Below are positions 1 through 9,415 of a stretch of DNA of 24,161 nt, in pieces; position 1 is the first letter of the stretch; every line of letters begins with the position of its first letter. The notes below the pieces were generated by a model. It was not told where the DNA came from, made no database searches, and saw only the letters and a program-made list of their open reading frames with translations. The stretch lies in assembly GCA_034687125.1 (NCBI GenBank), contig JAQGBZ010000635.1:1-24161 (forward strand). Direction: 5' to 3'. Position numbers and translations under genes: made by a program. This DNA comes from Neelides folsomi (Eukaryota > Arthropoda > Collembola > Neelipleona > Neelidae).

Positions 1-22
1 ATAGGCCATGTAATGTATTTCG

Positions 23-84
23 TCGGGCATCGGGTAATTAGTACATCGGGTATTCGGCTAAATAGTTCATCGGGTATCGGGTAA
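23..84. repeat. Degenerate direct repeats built on CATCGGGTA
   Basis: The unit CATCGGGTA or a close variant recurs several times in about 60 bases (for example near 29, 43, 68 and 74), some copies followed by ATT. The spacing is irregular, so this is a decayed minisatellite or the edge of a dispersed repeat, not a clean array. It is cut by the window edge. Confidence 0.5.
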
Positions 85-707
85 TTGGAATCTGTCATTG
101 GATGGGATTCATTCCGACAATATTCCTCGCGTGACCTCCCTGCTCATACAAAACTCAAATATATGTAAGGTTTTTAATTTAACGACCAACCAAGTTAAAT
201 ATGATATTTTGATATTGGTTAAGTTAGGTTAGCCTGGGTCAGGGTAATCATGTTGGATGTAAAAAGAGGCACATGTACCCTAAAAGTGGCACATTGAACC
301 CAAAGAGCCCAAATTGAACCCAAAAATGACCTCATTTAATTTAACGTTTACAAAAGAAATTGAAGAGGAAATGGTTTTGTGGAATTTATTGTCAGTTTTC
401 GGTTTCAGTGGTGAAGTTATTGAACTTTGAGGAAAAAATGTAAGATTTGTGTTCTCATTAATGAGATTTTTCTATCTAGCTGCATAATATAAAGAATATG
501 GAAAAATTTGGTTTTGAATAATTTACTAATTAATTTTACTATTATTAACCTAATTTGATAAAATTTTAATCAAGTTTTAATTTGGATTCAACACACGGAA
601 AATTTAAACCTCAATTAAAAAATCCTTATCGTGTATAAAAATACCTTTAAAATTTTCACTATTTTAGAATTTCTTTCTCTTTATTCAAATTTTCCCAATT
701 GGCAAAA
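85..707. other. Gene-free stretch upstream of the astacin gene
   Basis: No convincing exon was seen. It holds a short run of GTTAG/TTAGG-like words at about 217-235 and imperfect repeats of a motif containing GGCACAT or AACCC at about 265-330. The last 150 bases should contain the promoter and 5' UTR of the astacin gene, but no clear TATA box could be placed. Confidence 0.4.
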
Positions 708-2591
708 ATGAATCTTGTGAGAATAGTTATTTTTTTCGTAGGATTCTGCCTATATCTTTCTAATGGTAAAAACTTGAAGAAACGATCATTTGAAAATTCC
801 CTCGAAGATCAAATTGAGGATGAGAGTGCATTAAACATGCCTTTGATTTTAATTGTTAATTAGAATTTTTTCTATTTTATAAATTCTATTACTTAATACT
901 AAAAATTGAAAAATGATAAAATTGTGTATTGTTTTGTTAGCAAATTCTGAAAAAAATTCCAAAATTGAAACGCGGGGATTAAGAAAGGGAAAACAATACA
1001 GATGGCCGAACGGAATGGTTTATTACATTGATCCGAAATTTAGTCAGTGAAAACTTATTTTCTATTTCATCTAATTCATCTAATTTAAATTAAAGGTTTA
1101 AATATTAAAATACCAGCAATCATCCAGTCTCCCGACTGTTTAGTAACTTCTATACATTAAAATACAATAAACCATAAGGGTCCGATGTCTGTCCATCGGA
1201 CACATTTTAAATTCATACTATGACCCCCGGACACATTTCGGGTCCGGACATATATAATGGATAGAAGTTACCCTGAAGGCAGAGGAGTCAATTAATGGTG
1301 TCTATCTTTTAAGCGGTAGACCTACAGGGCTCTTATTAGCCAATTGAAATCTTGACTTAAAATCCACCTCTAACCTAAAAAGCTAAGAGTCTAATTTGCA
1401 AGGGAAAAAGAAACGTTGTAAAAGGCGTTTCTCTGCGAACCAAATTGAAACTGAGAATTATTTAATTGAAAATATGAAATTGTAAATTGAATTGCTTTGC
1501 GGGAAATATGATTAATTTTTTGGTTAATTGGCGTTAATTAACGAAACATTTTTATTATAAACCGAGCTGTCATTTTCGCCCTCGGATAGAGGCGGATTTT
1601 TAAGTCTAGTTTTCAAGTGGCTAATAAGAATACCGTGGGCTGTAGGTCGGGCCCTAGGTTTGGAGCTTAATATTTTAAGATATTGTAAAATAAAATATCA
1701 TTAAAGGTTTAAGTGAAAAGAAGTACATCAATCAAGCGATCATCGAACTCAATAAATTCCTTTGCAAAAAGATTCGCCCGTGGAAGAAAGGAGACAGGGA
1801 TTATGCGTTCATTGTCAAAGGAGGCAAAAACTCGGGGTGTTCTTCACCAGTTGGCCGTAAAGGAGGAGTACAAGTGAGTAGCATTTAATTGCTGTTTAGT
1901 TAGAAAAATAATTTAGATAATATTTCTAATTAGTTAATTAGTGTTTATTTAATTAGTAATTATGTACATTTATGGCGCTTTAGAGAGTGAACCTTTCACC
2001 AAGTTGCATGAGCAGAACGACGATTCAGCATGAATTAATGCACTCGTTAGGTTTTGATCACGAACAAAGTCGACCTGATCGAGGCAAATACGTTGATATT
2101 TTATTTGAAAATATTAAAGGTGAGGAAATATTAAAATATTTTAATACTAATGAATTAATGAATAGGGAATTCATATGAGTTTAATTTAGTATTATTTAAT
2201 TAAAATTTATTTAATATTTTGTTTTAACATTCATTAAATTTTTTCTTCATTACCGACAAATTGCATTTTTTAGATGGACAACATCACAATTTTCAGAAGG
2301 AAGATCTTTACACTCACATTCCATATGATTACAAAAGCATCATGCATTACGACACTCATGACTTCACAAAGACAAATAAACCAACGCTTAAATCTAAAGT
2401 AAAACTTAAATGTACACAAAAATATCAAAAAATTACAAAATAATTTGGTAATTAAATTCTTATACGTTCATTTGATAAAGAACGGAGCAAAAATTGGAAA
2501 TGAGAACAGACTTTCTCGTTTGGACAAAGTGAAATTGAAGGCCCTGTATTGTTCAAGGGCAAAATACCATTTGGGTCGGGAGAGAAAATGA
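708..2591 (+). CDS. Astacin-family (M12A) secreted zinc metalloprotease, six exons
   Basis: The product is a zinc endopeptidase predicted to be secreted. Proposed exons are 708-765, 941-1042, 1707-1873, 1984-2119, 2274-2398 and 2481-2591; the phases agree and the sum is 699 nt (232 residues). Exon 1 encodes a hydrophobic signal peptide starting MNLVRIVIFFVGF. Exon 4 carries the complete zinc signature HELMHSLGFDHEQSRPDR, with three His ligands and the catalytic Glu. Exon 5 has the Met-turn SIMHY and exon 6 the family ending IGNENRLSRLDKVKLKALYC. Cysteines in FLCKKI, SGCSS, PSCMS and ALYC fit the two disulphides of astacins. No FxGD cysteine-switch-like propeptide motif was seen and the propeptide is short; a weaker exon 1 donor after 825 would add 20 acidic residues. 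Exon 5 can also be read through to a stop at 2443, but that version lacks the domain end. The physiological substrate cannot be read from the sequence. Confidence 0.88.
1128..1290. repeat. Inverted-repeat (foldback) element in astacin intron 2
   Basis: TAACTTCTATACATTA near 1143 is matched in reverse by TATATAATGGATAGAAGTTA ending at 1270. Weaker pairing continues outward to about 1128 and 1290. Inside is a perfect 8-bp stem, GTCCGATG...CATCGGAC, with a six-base loop at about 1181-1202. This has the structure of a small non-autonomous DNA element; there is no coding sequence. Confidence 0.55.
1319..1648. mobile_element. MITE-like element with about 60-bp imperfect terminal inverted repeats
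   Basis: The left arm (1319-about 1375) begins GACCTACAG and contains CTTATTAGCCA, GACTTAAAA and TCC.CCTCTA. The reverse complement of the right arm (about 1582-1648) shows the same words in the same order with a few substitutions and short gaps. The roughly 200 bases between the arms have no ORF. It lies inside the larger intron 2 insertion. Confidence 0.6.
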
Positions 2592-2830
2592 GAAGAATTG
2601 CATTTATTTGTTGATAAGTTGATAAGAATTAAATTGTTAACATCTGTTAAATATTTAATCAACCTCATTAATCATATTATTGTTAAATGGATAATAAATG
2701 GAATTTTTAATTTAGCAAAGTTTTATAAACATTTTGAACACGATTATATTAATTTCTTTATTAAAAAAGGTTAAAAGTGTAAAACATTTTATATTTTTAT
2801 TTTGAAATGAACATTTTTATAACAAATCAT
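2592..2830. other. 3' flank of the astacin gene
   Basis: AT-rich sequence following the astacin stop. AATAAA-like words near 2690 could serve as polyadenylation signals. Nothing else was seen. Confidence 0.3.
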
Positions 2831-3083
2831 AATACATTTTATTTATGAAAGAAACTTCTATGCCATCCACGTGTTGTTGTTTGTCTATGCCAAGAGCTAA
2901 TTACTGCAATCACCATTCAATCTAAGTAGGTTGAGCTAATCACTGTATAATTATATTCAGTAATTAATAATCACCAAAGCAACCTAAATGGTCTCACAGC
3001 CACGTGGGTTGTGATGGAGATAACAGCGCTTGGCTCACCACGTGGATGAGATAGAAGTTTCAAGTGTCTCATAATAAATGTAT
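2831..3083. mobile_element. Foldback MITE of about 253 bp
   Basis: The left end (ATACATTTT..., GAAACTTCTATGCCATCCACGTG split by position at 2851-2873) pairs with the right end, whose reverse complement contains GAAACTTCTAT.TCATCCACGTG. Pairing continues inward through GCCAAG.GCT and AGGTTG to a centre near 2957, so most of the element can fold into one long imperfect hairpin. No ORF is present. The structure is that of a non-autonomous foldback element; the superfamily was not determined. Confidence 0.7.
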
Positions 3084-3413
3084 GTGTATTTGAAATTTTC
3101 GTTAATTAATGAAGTTAATCTACATTATCATTCAATTGATTTGTGGACGAAAATATTATCATGGTAGGCGTAAAACAAGGGCGTATCCTTTGGATTGCAT
3201 GAATTCCAAAAGTACTTTTTTTCCTTCAGGCAACAAATTATATTCGATTGAGAATATCTGGAAAATTCATTTCATTGTAAATTAAATTGATTTTATTCAT
3301 CACCATTTTTCATAGTTAAATAATTTAAAATTAAGCATAATTACAATAATTTCATAGAATATATTTAAAATCAATAAAAAAAATTTAAATATCAAATTTC
3401 AAAAATCCACCCT

Positions 3414-3566
3414 TTATATGTTAGGTGTCAAAGGTAATCGTGTGCAAAGCGGCCATTTCAAAGCGGCGGCCTCGATGTCCAAACTGAAGTAGTCGACGAC
3501 GGAAACGGAAAGCGCCGCCAGGACGGAAAATATTGTGTAACAATCTACAGAAGTCTTTTGTTCCAT
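3414..3566 (-). CDS. Possible small ORF of 50 codons in a GC-rich island, function unknown
   Basis: On the minus strand an ATG at 3566 opens a 50-codon frame closing with TAA at 3414. It begins MEQKTSVDCYTIFSVLAALS and its middle is hydrophobic, like a leader or membrane segment (residues about 11-24), followed by an acidic then Trp/Cys-containing tail. It coincides with the only markedly GC- and CpG-rich patch in a very AT-rich surrounding. It could be a small protein, the first exon of a spliced gene, or chance. I do not recognise the sequence, and the opposite strand is also open for about 57 codons over the same bases. Confidence 0.2.
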   Translation of the reverse strand: MEQKTSVDCYTIFSVLAALSVSVVDYFSLDIEAAALKWPLCTRLPLTPNI

Positions 3567-3735
3567 TTACATCCCAATTGCATTGCCAGGTGTGATATCT
3601 TTGAATTCAAACTTTGATGCGACGGGCTTAGGGCTTATGCAAGCATTGAGAGCTTAAGTTTTTCTGTGCTTGGAGAGCAAAATGGGAAATTACAATGTTA
3701 AGGGTTCAATTAGCAATCCCGACCGTCCGAATTCT
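3425..3735. other. GC-rich, CpG-containing island of unknown nature
   Basis: The stretch contains AAAGCGGCGGCC, GTCGACGACGG and GCGCCGCCAGG and is far richer in G+C than its flanks. A 47-codon plus-strand frame also starts at 3682 (MGNYNVKGSISNPDRP...) with no family resemblance I can name. Candidates are an unrecognised exon, a 5' UTR/promoter, or a recently inserted fragment. Confidence 0.4.
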
Positions 3736-4431
3736 TTTTCTAGTAAAAGTGTGTTGAAAGCCAATTTTTCCATTGTTTGCTCCAGATTCAATGAAAAATC
3801 CGTTTCTCTAAATGAGAAAAATTAATTAAAATATTAATTGCCTAAAAATTAAATATGAATTAAACAAATATGAAAAATTGATAAAGAATGAAAAACTGGT
3901 AATCAAATAAAATTTAAACAGCGATAAAATATGAAAAAATAATGAAAATATGATGTAATAAAAAGATGAAAATTAAATATCCTGCTGAAATCAATTAATG
4001 TGTCAAAAATTGTCAAAATTAAAATTAAACATTCAATTTTTTGTTAATTTACCATTCCTTTTAGGATTCCTCTGACCCGTACGTTAATTCCGTTCCATCC
4101 GAAAAGGTCAATTTTATTCCACTAATTTCACAACAATAATCTTCCATTTTCTCATATTTCCATTACACATCAAAGTAATAACACACTCTTTAGTGCCTTG
4201 GTCACAACAATTAATATAGGAAAAATGAATTCTTTTCTAAAAACAATAAAATGTGAAGGATTAAATCGACATTTGTACAGCAACTTGTGTCCCTATGATT
4301 TAAACCAATTAAATAAACAGATTGTATATACACTATACACATACCTTACACACATGAACATTATACATATTTACTTATATACATACTATTCACTGACAAC
4401 TGATAAATCAATCCATGTGATGTAATTCACA
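3736..4431. other. Gene-free AT-rich stretch
   Basis: Mostly A/T-rich filler. One 42-base segment at about 4065-4106 is flanked by an acceptor-like TTTTAG and a donor-like GTCAAT and would read DSSDPYVNSVPSEK, but no partner exons were found. The open frame at 4198-4425 is low-complexity and starts without an ATG, so I do not call it a gene. Confidence 0.35.
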
Positions 4432-5690
4432 CTATTCATTCATGTAAGTGATTTTAGCTGTATTCGACGTAGCCAAATATTTTAATTTACATTGTGGACT
4501 TGCGATATTCAAATGGTATTTTAATTGACTGGTTTGAGCATAACTAACTTGACAAAACTTGCAATGATATGGTTTTTCTTTTGTATAAATATTCATATGG
4601 CTCTTAAGCTTACCGTAAGAACTATAAAAATTCCCACAATAAATGCACAAATACGGTTTTTCATTTGTATGGATTCTCATATGAATTTTCAAATGATTTG
4701 ACTGACTCGATTTCTTTCCACACATTTCACATCTAAATGGTTTCTCACCAGAATGAACTCTCAAATGAGTTTTTAAATGAGTGGCTTGTTTAAAACACAT
4801 TGAGCACTCTTTGCATTTAAAAGGCTTTTCATTTGTATGAATTCGCAGGTGAACATCTAAAATAGCCAAGCGCTGGAAATTCTTCCTACATAATTTGCAT
4901 TTATATGATTTTTCCTTTGTATGCTTCAACATGTGATGGTACGTTGTGTTGTACTCATGTTGATTGATTATAAACCCTTCATTGCAAAACAAGTACTTTT
5001 TAGGTTTTACACTTTCATGAATAAAAAGATGACAATTAAGACTATTAAACCTAGCGAATCGAAACCTAACGAAAGACAAATTTCACATTCATGTTCCTTG
5101 AAACTGGAATGAGAAACCAAATGACTTTTTAAACTGTTTTTATACACGAAAGTTTTCAAACAAATCGTACATTTAAATTTTCTAATCCCATGATTTTTCT
5201 TGTCTTTTTAATTGCCCGTTGCTTCAAACTGTCCTTGAATAGACATCACATGATATGTTTTTATTTTTTATGTGAGTATTCCTATGGCCTTTAAATATGC
5301 TTTTACTTAAAAATTTCTTTTGGCAAATCTCACATTTAAATAACTTTTTTTCTTTGTGAACGCATTTGTGTATATTGAGTCCTTGATTATTTTTACAGAT
5401 TTTATTGCATATGCAACACTTAAATTCTTTTTCATTCAAAACCGATTTCGTGAGAGTAAAACATTTATCTTGAGATAAATTATCATTTTCATTTTCAGAA
5501 ATTGAAAATTTGCTCATTTTGTGCACATTCCATTCATGAAAACTCCAACTACCAGAAAGACTAAGACTTTCTTAAAACAATCCCTACATATATATGGTTT
5601 TTCTTTGGAAAACACTTTTTCGCAAAATAAAATCTTTGATTTTCCGCTGTGATTCATTTTTTGTAAAATCTTACACAATTAAAGCTATAA
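4432..5690 (-). pseudogene. Decaying poly-C2H2 zinc-finger gene
   Basis: C2H2 finger remnants run in order along the minus strand but in several reading frames. 5657-5514 has PYICRDCFKK and then shifts frame. 5517-5224 has fingers FKCCIC and FKCEIC and then meets a stop at 5224-5226. Finger remnants continue past it (FKCTICLKTFVYKNSLKSH), with a shift near 5190 and another near 5075 where a CEIC half finger loses its second half to an offset of about 8 bases. 5079-4432 is open for 215 codons and holds three sound fingers joined by TNEKP/SGEKP linkers (about residues 61-145) and two that have lost the last zinc His (HMNIY, HLNIA). Intact relatives would be nuclear DNA-binding proteins. The 3' part could still be translated, but the whole reads as a gene losing function. 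Assembly indels are a possible alternative for the shifts, not for the lost ligands. Confidence 0.72.
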
Positions 5691-7066
5691 AATTTTTAAC
5701 TCAATTTATGTAATTTTTTACAAATAGTATTGGTGTAAATGTGCAGTTGTAATTTATGCAATTTGAGATTTAATTTCGGAGCTAAGAAGTTTCTCCAAAC
5801 TCAACAATCGTTTAAAAAGGATTTTTGATAATTTCAACGAATGTTTCAATCTTCAATATTATGATTATGATTTAAATATCACTATACAAAATAAAGAAAT
5901 ATTTTAATTAAAATGAACTTATAAAATGTCAATTTACTCAGATTGCTCAAAAGATTTGTTAGATGTTGGAAACTATTTCTGAATTTTATGGTAATTTTAT
6001 TATTTGTTATTATTATAATCGGATTTTAAACAAACCTTAAACTTTTAATAATGTTTTTAATTAAATATAATAAAATACTAAAACTAAAATATAATATAAT
6101 ATCAACTCATTGAAAATCTGAGATGATATTATTTAATTTTAATTATTAAAATTTATTTACCTGAAGAGTCAGCCTTGTCTAAACTAAATGAACAGACTAA
6201 AAACAGCTAGATGTATTTATTTCATTTAGTTTGAAGATATTTTATATGTATAACGTCTATAAGTATAAGTATAAGTATAAGTATAATAATAACACCCAGA
6301 AGCTTTATAACTTTGTGTTCCAATGTTCATTGCGTATATTTATATATTATATCCTCGCTAATATTTAATCCTCTTATTGTAATATTGTACCTTATAAATA
6401 AGTCATGTTATTCGTTCATTCGTGAGCATGGATTTTAAGAACTCATGAACATGCGCCAACACAATAACGAGTTGTGTGCAGGTTGTTGTAATATTAAAAA
6501 TCTTTGCAGGCGATCCATATTAAATTTGTCCAAAAATCATGATTTTTATGTTTACATTTTAAATATTCGTTGTCTCATCAATGTCATTTTATCAAGGTAA
6601 ATAATTTAATTTTTAGATTAATATCTTAGGGTGGCAACTAACTAACAATAGTTAAGTAACTAGGACCCTCAACATTGTAGAATTAGAATCGTTTAATTAG
6701 AAATTTTAATTATTCATTGTTGATCGTAGTTGAAGTTGGGTTTAATGAAAATAAATAATTTATATAATGTTTGGCTCAAGATAAACATATTTTAAATTAA
6801 ACAATTCAACATGCAATCAAGAGACATATTGACATGTAGTTTATTTTTTTAATACGATTGAATAATTATCTTATACATAAATAAAAAGTTTTAAATTAAA
6901 ATCTTATATAAAACGAATGATAAAAAGAACAAATGGAAAGAGTAAAGTATAATCAAATTAGATTTATTGAAAATAAGAACGTTTTTAATTGATTTTTTAA
7001 TATCAAATTAAAATCATTGTAAGGTGTAATTTAATATTGTATATAAATATATATAAATTGTTTTAA
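5691..7066. other. AT-rich intergenic region between zinc-finger relic and IR gene
   Basis: No exon was found. It contains an inverted repeat, AAACTAAATGAA near 6181 against TTCATTTAGTTT near 6221, about 58 bp overall, and a short hexanucleotide microsatellite of about four TATAAG units at about 6258-6286. The 3' end should hold the IR promoter. Confidence 0.4.
6258..6286. repeat. Hexanucleotide microsatellite (ATAAGT)n
   Basis: The unit ATAAGT repeats about four times in tandem and then grades into ATAATA. It is a simple sequence repeat with no other apparent role. Confidence 0.8.
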
Positions 7067-9415
7067 ATGAGATTCAAAGTTGTTTTTATATGTTTACAAT
7101 TTTTATTATTTGTAGAATCGAATTTCAGATTAAGTTATAAAAATGCAATAAACTATCACAAAGAAAATGAATATAAGAAAAGTTCAGGTTATCTGAAAGC
7201 TCTTAGTGTTTGTGAAATTCATTTAATTAAACATGAAATTTGTTCAGAAAGTCATATTGAATTGTTTTCCAATTATATTCATTTTTATTCACATCTTGAT
7301 AGCCCTATTTTAAATTTCAAATATAATCTCATAAATTATATATTTAGTACAAACAATCATATCACTCATCCGCAAAATATTTTACCAAAAATAAGAAAAT
7401 CAATGTTACAATACAAAAAGTATTTGCATTGTTCTGCAATAATTTCATTTGGTTGTGAAAATGTTCAAACATCTGAGGAATTCTTCAATGAACATGAAAT
7501 AATTATTTCATTAAATGTTTCACCGTATGTATCACAATATAATTATTTTATAGTCGCATTCTCAATTAATCCGATTATTAAATTTAACAAATTATTTAAT
7601 AAAAAATTAACTGATGAAGTTGAGAAATATTTCATTAATTTAAAATATCCCGCTGCGACATTTTTAATTTATTCAATTTCAATGGACGCCGAAATTCCAA
7701 ATAAAATTACAACATCAATAAATTTGGCTAATTTGTATTATATTCCTTTTAAATATACTACAATTAGTTCGTATATAAAAAACAGTAAATTTTTGTTAGA
7801 AATTGATCAGTTTCAGAATTATGAATGTAAATTAAAGAATTTTATTTTTTTAATTTATGATCAATTTAATAACAATAATTTTGGACTTTTATCTTTTAAT
7901 ATTTTTGACATCAACCGCGCGCAAATTAAATCAGAATATTTTGAAAAGAGATGTCAAATGCTTAGTAAAATCCCTCACGATTACGACGAACGATATTGTT
8001 TTTTATATTTAGCATCAAAATATTTAAATTTCACTTTGGCAAAACAAAATTATGAAAATAATATTGCAACGTATTTGAGACATGGAATGGTAAAATCAAT
8101 TATTGATGAATTTAAATGGCAACCGTTATATAAATATTACTTTAAAATTGCCTCAAGTGAACAACGTTACACGTTTGCCGAATTTATTCCAAAAAATTTA
8201 GTTATTCATTATTTCATTTTATTTTCCCCGTTTGAATGGATCATTTGGATATTTTTCCTCTTGGGCTTAATCGTTATTATTTTCGCTTATTTTATATTTG
8301 ATAAAATAAATTTTCAGAATGAGAAAAACAATGTAGAAAAATCAACTTTGTTAACTGCGCTTGCGCAATTATTATTTGAACAAGGACATTCCTTGTTTGA
8401 CAAATTCCCCAAAATGAATTTTAAATTTGTAGCCTTTACATCTTTGTTAATAATTCTGGGTTTCATATTAAGCAATGCGTATAAAAGCATCTTATTTATA
8501 AATTTAGCATCTGAACCAAATCCCAATACAGTGCGAACGTTTGACGAATTGGCGGAAAAAAATAAACCCATTTGGAACTTCCAATCATTCGGCCCTGTAA
8601 ATGTCACAAAAAAACTCGACAGGCAAAAAAATAGAAAGGAAGATTTTGATTTTCCCCTTTACTTTAAACATTTGAAATCATGTTTTGAAGAATTATTTGG
8701 CAAATCCAATCCAAATTTAATTAAAAAACTAGGAAAAAACATCCACCTTGTTTTATATGATGTTGAATGGTTTCTATTGCAATTGTTGAGCAGGAAATTG
8801 GTAGAAACAAAGGATGGGAAAATTTTTATTCCGCGAAATTTTTTCATCCTTCATCCTGAACACGAATTGAAAATTATTGGAACAATAGTGAAGTATTTGA
8901 CAAAAGACGAATATTACGTTTCTTATCAGAGAAAAATCGAATCGAAATATTCGATACCTACTTTTCAAATTTTGTCATCAAGTAGCGAATTGCCGCTAAA
9001 ACTAGAAAATTTCCTATTTCGAGTAGTTGAATCTGGAATTTACCAAATGTGGAAAATCGGGAAAATCCTTTTCACACCAGTAAAAGCAATTAAGACTTAT
9101 TTAGACAATTTTTATAGCGAATCAGACATAAACTATTTCGATTTGAGAAGGTGGAATAGGGAAAATTATAATAAAATCAATAGATTTACTCCTCTTATAC
9201 AAAAAGAGTCGGGTTATGCTTTTAAACCTTTGAAAATTCGAATGTTTTTCCCAGTTCTTATATTGGCTTTATTTAAAATATTCTTGTCATTGATCATTTT
9301 AATATACGAATTGAAGGAGATAAATATTGAGAATATACTTATGAAAGTAAAAGTAGAAATTTTTATTATGATTTCAAAACTCTTTCAAAATATCAATGTT
9401 ATATTTAATAATTAA
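7067..9415 (+). CDS. Divergent ionotropic receptor (IR, glutamate-receptor-like channel), intronless
   Basis: A single open frame of 782 residues starts at the ATG at 7067. Residues 1-18 form a signal peptide (MRFKVVFICLQFLLFVES). The extracellular part is followed by FSPFEWIIWIFF and the first membrane segment (about 388-414), a pore-loop-like stretch with ALAQLLFEQGHS (about 428-440), a second segment with FTSLLIILGFILSNAYKSIL (about 454-475), the S2 ligand-binding lobe (about 476-720), and a last segment near 727-752 (FFPVLILALFKIFLSLIILI). This order and the PFEW and pore-loop words match arthropod IRs. Iono-tropic glutamate receptor ligand residues are not recognisable and the N-terminal domain is short, as in divergent chemosensory IRs. 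The likely role is a subunit of a ligand-gated cation channel in sensory neurons; ligand and co-receptor are unknown. The codons are very A/T-rich but the frame is undamaged. Confidence 0.8.
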   Translation: MRFKVVFICLQFLLFVESNFRLSYKNAINYHKENEYKKSSGYLKALSVCEIHLIKHEICSESHIELFSNYIHFYSHLDSPILNFKYNLINYIFSTNNHITHPQNILPKIRKSMLQYKKYLHCSAIISFGCENVQTSEEFFNEHEIIISLNVSPYVSQYNYFIVAFSINPIIKFNKLFNKKLTDEVEKYFINLKYPAATFLIYSISMDAEIPNKITTSINLANLYYIPFKYTTISSYIKNSKFLLEIDQFQNYECKLKNFIFLIYDQFNNNNFGLLSFNIFDINRAQIKSEYFEKRCQMLSKIPHDYDERYCFLYLASKYLNFTLAKQNYENNIATYLRHGMVKSIIDEFKWQPLYKYYFKIASSEQRYTFAEFIPKNLVIHYFILFSPFEWIIWIFFLLGLIVIIFAYFIFDKINFQNEKNNVEKSTLLTALAQLLFEQGHSLFDKFPKMNFKFVAFTSLLIILGFILSNAYKSILFINLASEPNPNTVRTFDELAEKNKPIWNFQSFGPVNVTKKLDRQKNRKEDFDFPLYFKHLKSCFEELFGKSNPNLIKKLGKNIHLVLYDVEWFLLQLLSRKLVETKDGKIFIPRNFFILHPEHELKIIGTIVKYLTKDEYYVSYQRKIESKYSIPTFQILSSSSELPLKLENFLFRVVESGIYQMWKIGKILFTPVKAIKTYLDNFYSESDINYFDLRRWNRENYNKINRFTPLIQKESGYAFKPLKIRMFFPVLILALFKIFLSLIILIYELKEINIENILMKVKVEIFIMISKLFQNINVIFNN

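Larger units (their letters stand above)
1089..1712. mobile_element. Insertion in astacin intron 2 bounded by a 13-bp direct repeat
   Basis: The sequence ATTAAAGGTTTAA occurs at 1089-1101 and again at 1700-1712. The second copy contains the splice acceptor in use (AG at 1705-1706). About 600 bp lies between the copies, including two separate inverted-repeat structures. Without it, intron 2 would be about 53 bp, close to the other short introns here. This looks like one or more inserted elements, but 13 bp is not a standard target-site duplication for a known superfamily and the sequence is AT-rich, so the boundaries are uncertain. Confidence 0.45.

Noticed and set aside
2261..2443. Reading of astacin exon 5 through to the stop at 2443 as the true C-terminus
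   Set aside because: It loses the conserved end of the domain, while a GT donor at 2399 joins in phase to 2481-2591, which encodes exactly the missing IG...LS..D...LYC part.
2468..2668. Minus-strand open frame of 66 codons
   Set aside because: It lies opposite the last astacin exon and has no features of its own.
4198..4425. Plus-strand open frame of 75 codons
   Set aside because: No ATG at its start, low-complexity Tyr/Thr/Ile-rich sequence and no family motif.
7038..7057. TATATAAATATATATAAAT just before the IR start codon as a TATA box
   Set aside because: It is only 10-25 bases from the ATG, so a start site 30 bases downstream would fall inside the coding sequence; such words are common in this AT-rich DNA.
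8314..8968. Three minus-strand open frames within the IR gene
   Set aside because: They are antisense shadows of the 782-codon IR frame.
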